Shown here: positions 8,674 to 15,198 of the stretch, piece after piece
How the letters are laid out: every line of letters starts with the position of its first letter
How positions within the stretch are numbered: the stretch's first letter is position 1
Origin: CAZTHL01 sp964613585
GTDB lineage: Bacteria > Pseudomonadota > Alphaproteobacteria > DSM-16000 > Inquilinaceae
Direction: 5' to 3'
DNA: 22,500 nt
Assembly (NCBI GenBank): GCA_964613585.1
Contig: CAZTHL010000060.1
Span: 1-22,500, forward strand
Notes under the pieces: generated by a model
The model's input: the letters and a program-made list of their open reading frames with translations, nothing else
Databases searched by the model: none
Told to the model about the DNA's origin: nothing
Program-made: the position numbers and the translations under genes

Positions 8674-9369
8674 GTGAGACCGAGCCGCCTCTCCCTGGCG
8701 GGCCTGCTCGCCGCCCTGACGCTGCTGGCCGCTCCGGCCGTGGCGGCGCAGGCCAGCGTCGGCACGATGGCCCCGACGCCTCGGGAGATCGAGGATCTCT
8801 ACACCGGCTGGCGCGCCAGCGCGGTCCTGGACACGCCCGTGCACGGCAAGGACGACCGGCCGCTGGGCCAGACCGTGGACCTGTTCCTGAGCCCGTTCAA
8901 CGAGGCCGACCTGCTCCAGGTGGAGGTGCCGGAGGCCATGGCTGAGGGGCCGAGCCGCACCTTCGTGCTGACCTGGGAGGAGGCCCAGATCGGCCCCGGG
9001 CTCGACCGCATCGACACCGAGCTGTCGACGGAGCGCATCGCCGAGATGGTCGAGGAGGGCGAGTTCGAGCGTCTCGACGCCCCGGTCAGGGACAAGATCG
9101 GCTGGCGGGTCGGCCAGCTGCTCGGCGCGGAGGTCGTGCTCGACGGCGGCGAGCGCCTGGGCACGGTCGACGACCTGATCATGGACCGCGGGGCCTTCCT
9201 CAAGGGTGCCGTGGTCGACGCGAACGGAACGCTCTACGCCGTTCCCTGGGAGAGCGTGGTCGTCGAGCCCGGCGGGACGCTGTCGCTGCCGTACCGCCGG
9301 GCGGGGCTCGAGCGGATCGAGCCCTTCGACTACGCCAAGCTGACCGGGGATCTCGCCTATGAGGGCTGA
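8674..9369 (+). CDS. Exported PRC-barrel domain protein
   Basis: 231 aa. I chose the GTG at 8674 because AAGGAG (8660-8665) then lies 8 bases upstream and the product starts with a compact signal peptide (MRPSRLSLAGLLAALTLLAA, cleaved near AVAAQA). The GTG at 8668 would be too close to the ribosome-binding site. The mature protein has a weak PRC-like segment at about residues 40-90 (VLDTPVHGKDDRPLGQTVDLFL). A second, clearer one follows at about 145-205 (LLGAEVVLDGGERLGTVDDLIM, then LYAVPWESVVVEPGG). It should act in the periplasm or at the outer membrane. The next gene, an exported BON-domain protein, follows after 97 bases on the same strand, so the two may form one envelope operon. The exact function is unknown. 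Confidence 0.8.
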   Translation: MRPSRLSLAGLLAALTLLAAPAVAAQASVGTMAPTPREIEDLYTGWRASAVLDTPVHGKDDRPLGQTVDLFLSPFNEADLLQVEVPEAMAEGPSRTFVLTWEEAQIGPGLDRIDTELSTERIAEMVEEGEFERLDAPVRDKIGWRVGQLLGAEVVLDGGERLGTVDDLIMDRGAFLKGAVVDANGTLYAVPWESVVVEPGGTLSLPYRRAGLERIEPFDYAKLTGDLAYEG

Positions 9370-9466
9370 GCCGGCCTGAAAAGCGGCAATGGGCGACGAC
9401 GGGAACCCGCACCCACGCGGGATGTTCGTTCCCCGACCGTCCCCGATCGCGAGGAGCCTTGCGACC

Positions 9467-10780
9467 ATGGCGGCATTGTTGAGCAGCCGGCCGGGCTGGC
9501 GCGCCGCGGCGGCCGTCCTGACGCTGGGCGGCAGCCTGCTGGCCGGCCTGTCCGCCACGACGACGCCGGCCCAGGACGCGGCGGCCGTTGCCGACGAGGG
9601 CCTGGCGGACCGGGTCGAGCGCCGGCTGGCCGACGACCCGGCGCTGCCGGCCGGCCGCATCGAGGTGACCGCCGAGAACGGCATGGTCATCCTGACCGGC
9701 GTCGTCGAGACGCTTCTCGACAAGGATCGCGCCGAGCGCATTGCAACTAAAGCGCGTGGCAGCCAAGGGATCATCAACAAAATTGTGGTATCCTCCGCCG
9801 ACCTCGACCCCGGGGCGGTCCGCCGGAGCATCCGGGCCGCGCTGAACGCCAATCCGGCGACCGCCGCGCTCGACATCGATCCGGGCGTCCGCCCGGACGG
9901 CACCGTCACCCTCGACGGTACCGTGCCCTCCTGGGCCGACCGCCGGCTGGCCGAGACCGTGATCCGCAGCGTCGAGGGCGTCACGGCGGTCGCCAACGGC
10001 CTGGCGGTCGCCGAGACGGTCGAGCGCTCCGATCGGGAGATCGAGGAGGAAGCGCGGCAGCGGCTGCGCTGGAGCGTGCTCGTCGACGACCGGCGGATCG
10101 AGGTCTCGGTCGCCGACCGCGTGGTCGCGCTCGACGGCATGGTCGGCAGCCTCGCCGAGAAGTACCACGCCGGATTGCTGGCCGAGGTGCGCGGCGCGCG
10201 CGAGGTCGACATGAGCGGCCTCGAGGTGGCCGGGTCCGCGCCCGGCGAGACCTCCGCGCCCGGCGAGACCTCCGCGCCCGGCGAGACTTCCGCGCCCGGC
10301 GAGACCTCCGCTCGCGCGCCGCGGACCCCGGCCGTGGACGCCGTGGACGGGACGGCCAGCGCCGCCGTGCGCCGCGCCCTGCTCTACGATCCGCGGCTGG
10401 TCGGCGAGGACATCACCGCCCGCGTGAACGACGGCGAGGCGGTTCTGACGGGCAGTGTCGGCACGCTCGAGGCCAAGCGCGCGGCAGGCGCCCTGGCCGG
10501 CCAGCTGGTCGGCGTCACCACGGTCACCAACCTCCTCCGGGTGGCGGGGCGCGAGCGCCCGGACGCGGAAATCGAGGCCGGCATCGAGGCGGCCCTCGAT
10601 CGCCACGCCGCCGCCAGCCTCGCGACCGTGGCGGTCGAGGTCATCGACGGCACCGCGATCCTGACCGGGAACGTGCCGCTCGAGCAGGACAAGGCGCGCG
10701 CCGAGTCCGTGGCGGCAGGGATCGAGGGGGTCGCCTCGGTCGACAACGATCTTCAGGTCGCGCCGGGCGGGCGTCCATGA
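9467..10780 (+). CDS. Exported protein with five BON domains
   Basis: 437 aa. The ATG at 9467 follows GAGGAG (9451-9456) by 10 bases and gives a direct signal peptide (WRAAAAVLTLGGSLLAGL, cleaved near TPAQDA). The longer in-frame ATG at 9389 adds a non-signal extension and has no good ribosome-binding site. The mature part is five BON modules at about 44-110, 112-182, 185-250, 290-358 and 362-432. Each has a helix followed by a strand-turn-strand such as GMVILTGVV, GTVTLDGTV, GEAVLTGSV and GTAILTGNV. A repetitive linker of four SAPGET units (257-280) separates the third and fourth modules. BON domains bind phospholipid or help maintain the envelope in osmotic stress proteins such as OsmY and DolP. 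Five modules is more than the one to three of those proteins. A periplasmic role at the membrane is likely. Confidence 0.88.
   Translation: MAALLSSRPGWRAAAAVLTLGGSLLAGLSATTTPAQDAAAVADEGLADRVERRLADDPALPAGRIEVTAENGMVILTGVVETLLDKDRAERIATKARGSQGIINKIVVSSADLDPGAVRRSIRAALNANPATAALDIDPGVRPDGTVTLDGTVPSWADRRLAETVIRSVEGVTAVANGLAVAETVERSDREIEEEARQRLRWSVLVDDRRIEVSVADRVVALDGMVGSLAEKYHAGLLAEVRGAREVDMSGLEVAGSAPGETSAPGETSAPGETSAPGETSARAPRTPAVDAVDGTASAAVRRALLYDPRLVGEDITARVNDGEAVLTGSVGTLEAKRAAGALAGQLVGVTTVTNLLRVAGRERPDAEIEAGIEAALDRHAAASLATVAVEVIDGTAILTGNVPLEQDKARAESVAAGIEGVASVDNDLQVAPGGRP
10235..10306 (+). repeat. Four tandem 18-bp in-frame repeats in the BON gene
   Basis: Unit TCCGCGCCCGGCGAGACC starts at 10235, 10253, 10271 and 10289, with one base change in the third copy. 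It is in frame and encodes SAPGET four times, in the linker between the third and fourth BON domains. Near-identity at the nucleotide level suggests recent expansion. Confidence 0.95.
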
Positions 10781-10783
10781 GTG

Positions 10784-10809
10784 CCCGGGGCGACCGGTGC
10801 GGCCCCGGG
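10784..10809 (+). terminator. Hairpin after the BON gene
   Basis: Perfect 8-bp inverted repeat CCCGGGGC...GCCCCGGG with a 10-base spacer, beginning 3 bases after the BON gene stop. No T run follows. It may reduce read-through into the next small gene or protect the mRNA end. Confidence 0.4.
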
Positions 10810-10884
10810 AGCCGCTTCTGCGCGCCGCCCGAACGAGCCGTGCTGAACCCTGATGCCGGCGTCTAACTGCTGGAGGGTCCGATC

Positions 10885-11163
10885 GTGCCCGAACGACCGG
10901 AGGCGCGAATAGTCGGCGGGCGCTGGCGACGACGGCTCTTCTGGAGCTGGATCGGCGCAACCGTTCTCGTCGCCCTCTACGTGGCGCTTGCCGCACCGCT
11001 CGCCCGGCACGCCGCCGAGGGGCGGGAGTGGGTGGCGCTGGCGGTGCCGCCGCTCATGATCCTGATGCTGGGCACCGGCCTTGGCTGGCTGCTCCTCTAT
11101 GTCCTGGCCCGGGGCGACCGCGGCCGGGCCCGTTCGCGGCCCGACCAACGGCCCCCGTCCTGA
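10885..11163 (+). CDS. Small two-helix membrane protein
   Basis: 92 aa, GTG start at 10885 with GGAGGG (10872-10877) 7 bases upstream. Two hydrophobic segments are evident, at about residues 18-38 (LFWSWIGATVLVALYVALAA) and 50-72 (WVALAVPPLMILMLGTGLGW, then LLLYVL). They are flanked by basic residues (RWRRRL before the first, RGDRGRARSR after the second), so both termini are probably cytoplasmic. There is no recognised family or catalytic motif. It lies 104 bases after the BON gene on the same strand, with a hairpin between them, so it may be a weakly coupled third member of the exported PRC-BON unit. It ends towards the convergent gene at 11249-11665. Confidence 0.7.
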   Translation: MPERPEARIVGGRWRRRLFWSWIGATVLVALYVALAAPLARHAAEGREWVALAVPPLMILMLGTGLGWLLLYVLARGDRGRARSRPDQRPPS

Positions 11164-11197
11164 GCCACCCGGCGCCCCGCGCCTCCCCGCACGGAAA

Positions 11198-11222
11198 CGC
11201 CGCCCCAGCGGCTGGGGCGGCG
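11198..11222. terminator. Bidirectional hairpin between convergent genes
   Basis: Perfect 12-bp inverted repeat CGCCGCCCCAGC...GCTGGGGCGGCG with a one-base centre, flanked by GGAAA and TCCGAAA. It lies in the 85-base gap between convergent genes. That position and symmetry suit a terminator working in both directions, although there is no U tract. Confidence 0.6.
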
Positions 11223-11248
11223 CGTCCGAAACGGCTCCGGCCATCGCG

Positions 11249-11665
11249 TCACAGCACGATGGTGGCCGGATCGATCTCGACGACGGTCCACTCGCCACCG
11301 TCCGGGCGCACCTCGACGACATACATCGGTCCCTCGAAGCGCGGGTTGCGATACTGGGCATACTCCTCGGACAGCTCGTTGAGGATGGTCGTCTCCACCA
11401 GCTCCGATACCGTCTGATCAGGCCCCATCCGGCTCAGCACGTACTGCCGGAACGAGGGGGACAACCGGGCCAGCAGCGCGCGATCCTCCTCGGACAGATC
11501 AAACCGGGTCTCGATCTCCCCGGGCGACACCTCGCCCCCGGCGCCGGCGGCCGGCTGGGCGGCCGTGCCCTGCTCCTGCGCCGACACAGGGACGATCGCC
11601 GTGCCGGTAAGCAGCGCGCCCGCCAGGGCGATGGCGGTCGAGGTCTTCGCGAAGGATGCGTCCAT
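11249..11665 (-). CDS. Exported hypothetical protein
   Basis: 138 aa with a signal peptide at about 1-30 (hydrophobic TAIALAGALLTGTAIVPVSA, then QEQ). An Ala/Gly-rich spacer follows, then an acidic helical region (SEEDRALLARLSPSFRQYVL). The C-terminus is predicted beta-rich and contains MYVVEVRPDGGEWTVVEIDP. I do not recognise the family. I placed the start at ATG 11665, with GGAG about 7 bases upstream; an in-frame TTG immediately before it is less likely. It is convergent with the small membrane protein gene and shares a bidirectional hairpin with it. Three tandem 12-bp repeats lie in its leader. Its role is presumably in the periplasm, like several neighbours. Confidence 0.72.
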   Translation of the reverse strand: MDASFAKTSTAIALAGALLTGTAIVPVSAQEQGTAAQPAAGAGGEVSPGEIETRFDLSEEDRALLARLSPSFRQYVLSRMGPDQTVSELVETTILNELSEEYAQYRNPRFEGPMYVVEVRPDGGEWTVVEIDPATIVL

Positions 11666-11985
11666 CAAGCGTCTCCATCATCGGTGCGCAAGGGGGTGCG
11701 CAAGGGGGTGCGCAAGGGGTCGCGGGCCGGCCGGGCCGGAGGCGCGCCGCCACCGCGACATGGCGACACAACAGGCCGGCCGAGCCCGCCGTTCCCCGGT
11801 CGCCCGGCGTCGCTCGCGACGCGAGTCGAGCCCTGAACCGTCGGCGTAGGCCGTGCCGGCTGGCCACGACGGAGCCGCACGGCCGGATGAGGAAGAGGCG
11901 CGTCGGCGGAGCGCACTCCCCCCCTGCCCGCGTCGCGCCGCGAGCGGGCCGCCGGCGGTCGCCCCGCGTCGGGCACGCGGCCGAT
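11666..11985. other. Leader and intergenic region with a 12-bp tandem repeat
   Basis: 320 bases between the start of the exported hypothetical gene and the end of the cytochrome gene, both on the - strand. It contains the tandem repeat at 11684-11719 and a short perfect inverted repeat CTCGCG-A-CGCGAG near 11814-11826. No frame looks like a real gene. It should hold the promoter of the 138-aa protein gene. Confidence 0.45.
11684..11719. repeat. Three tandem 12-bp repeats in a gene leader
   Basis: Three perfect copies of GTGCGCAAGGGG start at 11684, 11696 and 11708. The block begins 19 bases upstream of the start codon at 11665 and just upstream of its ribosome-binding site, so it is probably part of the 5' leader of that gene. 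Confidence 0.95.
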
Positions 11986-13599
11986 TCAGTTGGGCCGGGG
12001 CGCCTGGCCGTCGCCGCCGTCCGTCCCGGCCGTCGTGGCCTCGGCGAAGGCGATACGCGACACCTCGCCGGAGAACCGGGAGACCTCCGCCAGCTTCGCG
12101 CCCCGCCCGAGATCCGGATCATCGACCACCTGACGGCAGTAGCCGGTGGTCAGCGACAGGACCATGTCGCGCCGGTCGACGTCGGGGTGTCGCTCCTGAT
12201 ACTCGGCCACGACATCGCGCAGGGCGGAGCGACTCTCGTCGCCCTGGCGGAAACGGGCCAGCCGCTCGAGCGTCTCCACATCGAGCTGCTCGGCCGGCCG
12301 GCTCGGGCAGACGACCGCGGGCCTGAGGCCGCCCGGCGGTGTGTCGGCCAGCGGCCGCGAGCCCGAGACCAGGGTCGGGCCGGCCAGGCTCGGGCTCTCA
12401 TTGCCCCAGGCGGTGCGCACATAGTTGGTGAGAAGGGCGAGCTCGTTGTCGCTCAGCGGCGCGTAGGACGGCATCGCGCCCCATTCCTCGCTGGGCGCAA
12501 AGCCCTCCAGAAGCGACATCACCACATTGTGCGGCCGCTCCGCCGTCACCGCCGAGTTGTCCGCCAGCCGCGGCGCGATGCCCGCCACGCCGGTGCCGTC
12601 CTCGCCGTGGCAGCTGGCGCAATTGATCCGGTACAGCGATTGGCCGGCCTCGAAGCGGGCCTCGGCCATGCGCACCGGCTCGAGCTCCTCCTGCTCCTCC
12701 TCAACCCGGTCCACCGGGGTCTTGAGGTAGGTGACCATGGCGGCGATGTCCTCGTCGCGCAGCTCGCTCAGGCTGTCGTGGACGACGCTGGCCATCGGGC
12801 CGAACACCACGAGATTGTCGTCGGTCTCGCCCTCCTTGAGGTAATTGAACAGCTTCTCGTCGCTCCATTCGGCGATCGGCGACAGCGGGCCGCCGGAGAT
12901 GCTGGGCGCGTACCAGTTCTCGATCAACGCCCCGGTCAGCCGCTCGTCCTCGTCCCGGGCGAAGGCGAAGTTGCGCGGCGTATGGCATTGCCCGCAATGA
13001 CCAAGGGCGCGCACCAGATAGGCGCCGCGATTCCATTCCTCGCTCTGGTCCGGATTGGGCGTGAACCGCTCCGGCTGGAAGAAGGCGTTCTGCCAGAGCG
13101 CCACCCCGAAGCGGAGATTGTACGGGAACTGCAGATCGTGCTCCGGCACGTCGTTCTCGACCGGCTCGATGGTCTGCAGGAACGCCCACAGCGCCTGGAC
13201 GTCCTCCTCGGTCATCTGGGTGTAGCTGGTGTACGGGTAGGCGGGGTAGAGCGCCTCGCCCTCGGGTCCCTCGCCGTGGCGCAGCGACCGCTCGAAGTCC
13301 TCGTAGCTGTAGTCGCCGATGCCGGTCGCCTCGTCCTGCGTGATGTTGCTGGAGTACAGCGTGCCGAACGGGCTCTCGAGCGCCAGACCGCCGGCCCAGG
13401 GCTCCCCCTCCGGCGCCGAGTGGCACGACTCGCAGCCGCCCGCCGTGGCGACGTAGGCGCCGCGCTCGGCCAGGCTGCCCGGCTCGCCGCCGCCCTCCTG
13501 GGCGGCGACGCCGCCCGCGGCCAGGCCGACCAGCAGGCCCACCGGGACGGCGATGGCGAACGGTGCGGCCGGTCTCGTCCCCGTATCCAGCTTCACCAT
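11986..13599 (-). CDS. Tri-heme cytochrome c, alcohol/gluconate dehydrogenase subunit type
   Basis: 537 aa. ATG 13599 is preceded by GAGG at 6 bases and gives a signal peptide with cleavage near VAAQE (about residue 33). Three c-type heme sites are visible: CESCH (56-60), CGQCH (202-206) and CASCH (327-331). The first domain has the family hallmark YPYTSYTQMTEEDVQALWAF, and the second contains GPMASVVHDSL, whose Met269 is a plausible axial ligand. This layout matches the cytochrome subunit of membrane-bound alcohol or gluconate 2-dehydrogenases, which passes electrons to ubiquinone or an oxidase from the periplasmic side. No flavin or PQQ dehydrogenase gene is adjacent. About 100 C-terminal residues with two extra cysteines (VVCPS and GYCRQ) go beyond the usual family length. 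The partner is unknown. Confidence 0.88.
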   Translation of the reverse strand: MVKLDTGTRPAAPFAIAVPVGLLVGLAAGGVAAQEGGGEPGSLAERGAYVATAGGCESCHSAPEGEPWAGGLALESPFGTLYSSNITQDEATGIGDYSYEDFERSLRHGEGPEGEALYPAYPYTSYTQMTEEDVQALWAFLQTIEPVENDVPEHDLQFPYNLRFGVALWQNAFFQPERFTPNPDQSEEWNRGAYLVRALGHCGQCHTPRNFAFARDEDERLTGALIENWYAPSISGGPLSPIAEWSDEKLFNYLKEGETDDNLVVFGPMASVVHDSLSELRDEDIAAMVTYLKTPVDRVEEEQEELEPVRMAEARFEAGQSLYRINCASCHGEDGTGVAGIAPRLADNSAVTAERPHNVVMSLLEGFAPSEEWGAMPSYAPLSDNELALLTNYVRTAWGNESPSLAGPTLVSGSRPLADTPPGGLRPAVVCPSRPAEQLDVETLERLARFRQGDESRSALRDVVAEYQERHPDVDRRDMVLSLTTGYCRQVVDDPDLGRGAKLAEVSRFSGEVSRIAFAEATTAGTDGGDGQAPRPN

Positions 13600-13623
13600 G
13601 ACAACCTCATTTTCCGTGCCGAC

Positions 13624-13642
13624 ATATCGTTTGGAGCGATAT
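13624..13642 (-). promoter_or_regulatory. Inverted repeat upstream of the cytochrome gene
   Basis: Perfect ATATCG...CGATAT with a 7-base spacer, 25 bases upstream of the cytochrome start codon, in a locally A+T-richer spot. It could be an operator or a leader hairpin. I know no regulator that fits with certainty. Confidence 0.35.
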
Positions 13643-13850
13643 CGAAGCCCCACGGCGACCGCGCGGGTAGCCGTCCGGGTAACCCCCGGCCTGGGAACGG
13701 GTTCCACGCCGTGGCCGCGCCGCGGCGCCGGCAGGCGAATGCGACAGCCGTCGCGGGCGCCGACACAGCGGAAGCGGGCGCCTCACGATCCGGGGCCGGC
13801 GGGCCGGGCAGGCGGATGGCGTTGACACGCTCCCTATAGCCCGAAAACCT

Positions 13851-14303
13851 TTAGGATTTATGTCCAGGAGATGGGGGCGCCTCGTCGCCGGCCTGCCGCT
13901 CGATCCACAGGATCAGCGTGTAGACGATCCCGAGCGCCAGGATCGCCGCGGCGAGCCCGGCGAGATAGGTGCCGGTGGTGCCCTCGATCTCGAGCAGGAT
14001 CAGCTTGCGCACCACCGCCAGCACGCCGATCAGCACCACGGTGCGCACCTGGATCAGCCCGTGCTTGCCCGAGGCCATCTGCTGCACCGAGTGGGCCAGC
14101 TCGAGCGCGATCACCGCCGCCAGAACTCGGTCGAACAGGTTCTGGAAGGAGGCGTAGGTGAACTGCCGGTCGAAGCCGAGTGCCGCCTCGGCGACACCGA
14201 GCAGGAAGTGTGCGGTGGCCAGCGCGAACACCCCCATCATGCCGATGGTGAGCAGGGTCGCGATGGCCCGCTCGACGAAGTGGTACTTGAGATACTGGCG
14301 CAT
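13851..14303 (-). CDS. psiE: PsiE-family phosphate-starvation-inducible membrane protein
   Basis: 150 aa with four predicted membrane helices at about 12-34, 53-72, 85-104 and 112-132, which is the PsiE layout. The segment VVRKLILLEIEG in the third helix is typical of the family. PsiE is known as a PhoB-controlled, phosphate-starvation-inducible inner-membrane protein in enterobacteria; its molecular function is not established. Here it follows pstB on the same strand with a 74-base gap, so it is probably the last gene of the pst transcription unit, which supports the assignment independently. The ribosome-binding site before ATG 14303 is weak. The symbol is given by family resemblance only. 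Confidence 0.8.
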   Translation of the reverse strand: MRQYLKYHFVERAIATLLTIGMMGVFALATAHFLLGVAEAALGFDRQFTYASFQNLFDRVLAAVIALELAHSVQQMASGKHGLIQVRTVVLIGVLAVVRKLILLEIEGTTGTYLAGLAAAILALGIVYTLILWIERQAGDEAPPSPGHKS

Positions 14304-14377
14304 GGGCGGGCCGTGGGCTGGGCTTGCGGGCGGCGGGCCGGGCTCGGCGGCGGGGCATGCGCCCGGCGCCGCTCCGG

Positions 14378-15196
14378 TCAGCCGAAATGGCCGCTCATGT
14401 ATTCCCGCGTGCGCTCATCCTGCGGGTCGGAGAAGATGTCGTCGGTCCGGCCGACCTCGACGATCTCGCCCAGATGGAAGAACGCGGAGCGATGCGAGAC
14501 ACGCTCGGCCTGCTGCATGTTGTGGGTAACGATCACCACGGTATAGCGTTCCGCCAGATCGGCCATCAGCGCCTCGATGATCTCCGACGACTTGGGATCG
14601 AGCGAGGACACCGGCTCGTCCATCAGCACCACCTCGGGCTCGGTGGCGATGGCCCGGGCGATGCACAGGCGCTGCTGCTGGCCGCCGGACAGGCTGGTGC
14701 CCGGCTGCTTCAGGTTGTCCTTGACCTCCTTCCACAGCCCGGCGCGCTGCAGGGTCTTCTCGACCAGCTCGTCCAGCTCCTTCCTGCTGTCGACCAGGCC
14801 GTGGATGCGCGGCCCGAAGGCGACATTGTCGTAGATCGACTTCGGGAACGGGTTGGGCGCCTGGGAGACCATGCCGACGCGCGCGCGCACGAGCACCGGG
14901 TCGATCGACGGGTCGTAGATGTCCTCGCCGTCGAGCAGCACTCGTCCCCTGACCCGCGCCGCCTCGATGGTGTCGTTCATGCGGTTGAGGCAGCGCAGGA
15001 AGGTCGACTTGCCGCAGCCCGACGGGCCCATCAGCGCCAGGATTTCGTTCGGCAGGATGCGCAGGGTCGCCGACACGATCGCCTGGTGATCGCCGTAGAA
15101 GACGTCGACGTCCTCGCACAGCATCTTGGGCTCGGCCTCGAGCGTCTCCGACCGGGCGTCATGCTCGACCCGGGTCTCCTCCTGAAGAGCAACCAT
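14378..15196 (-). CDS. pstB: Phosphate ABC transporter ATP-binding protein PstB
   Basis: 272 aa, the ATPase that drives phosphate import through PstCA. Walker A is GPSGCGKS (57-64), the signature is LSGGQQQR (169-176) and Walker B is VVLMDEP (189-195), followed by a Q-loop and H-loop of PstB type (VSQAPNPFPKS and VIVTHNMQQA). About 25 variable residues precede the first strand. ATG 15196 was chosen because it lies two bases after the pstA stop, with GAGGTGG just upstream; the much longer open frame to 16066 is the antisense-like shadow of pstA. Being translationally adjacent to pstA, it should be made in step with the permease. The neighbouring downstream gene is psiE, where many bacteria have phoU. 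Confidence 0.97.
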   Translation of the reverse strand: MVALQEETRVEHDARSETLEAEPKMLCEDVDVFYGDHQAIVSATLRILPNEILALMGPSGCGKSTFLRCLNRMNDTIEAARVRGRVLLDGEDIYDPSIDPVLVRARVGMVSQAPNPFPKSIYDNVAFGPRIHGLVDSRKELDELVEKTLQRAGLWKEVKDNLKQPGTSLSGGQQQRLCIARAIATEPEVVLMDEPVSSLDPKSSEIIEALMADLAERYTVVIVTHNMQQAERVSHRSAFFHLGEIVEVGRTDDIFSDPQDERTREYMSGHFG

Positions 15197-15198
15197 GG

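Noticed and set aside
5760..8945. 1061-codon open frame on the + strand opposite the exchanger and PRC genes
   Set aside because: It runs antisense to well-supported genes, crosses the tandem repeat and intergenic regions, and has the Arg/Gly/Asp-rich composition of a G+C-rich shadow frame with no domain.
8329..10996. Long - strand frames opposite the exported PRC and BON genes
   Set aside because: The + strand genes have signal peptides, domains and ribosome-binding sites; the - strand frames have none of these.
11656..13839. 727-codon open frame on the + strand over the cytochrome gene
   Set aside because: It is antisense to a gene with three heme motifs. Composition is typical of a shadow frame and there is no ribosome-binding site.
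13829..13860. Promoter with TTGACA near 13821 and TATAGC near 13835
   Set aside because: The boxes are far too close together (about 9 bases) and the following sequence has no + strand gene.
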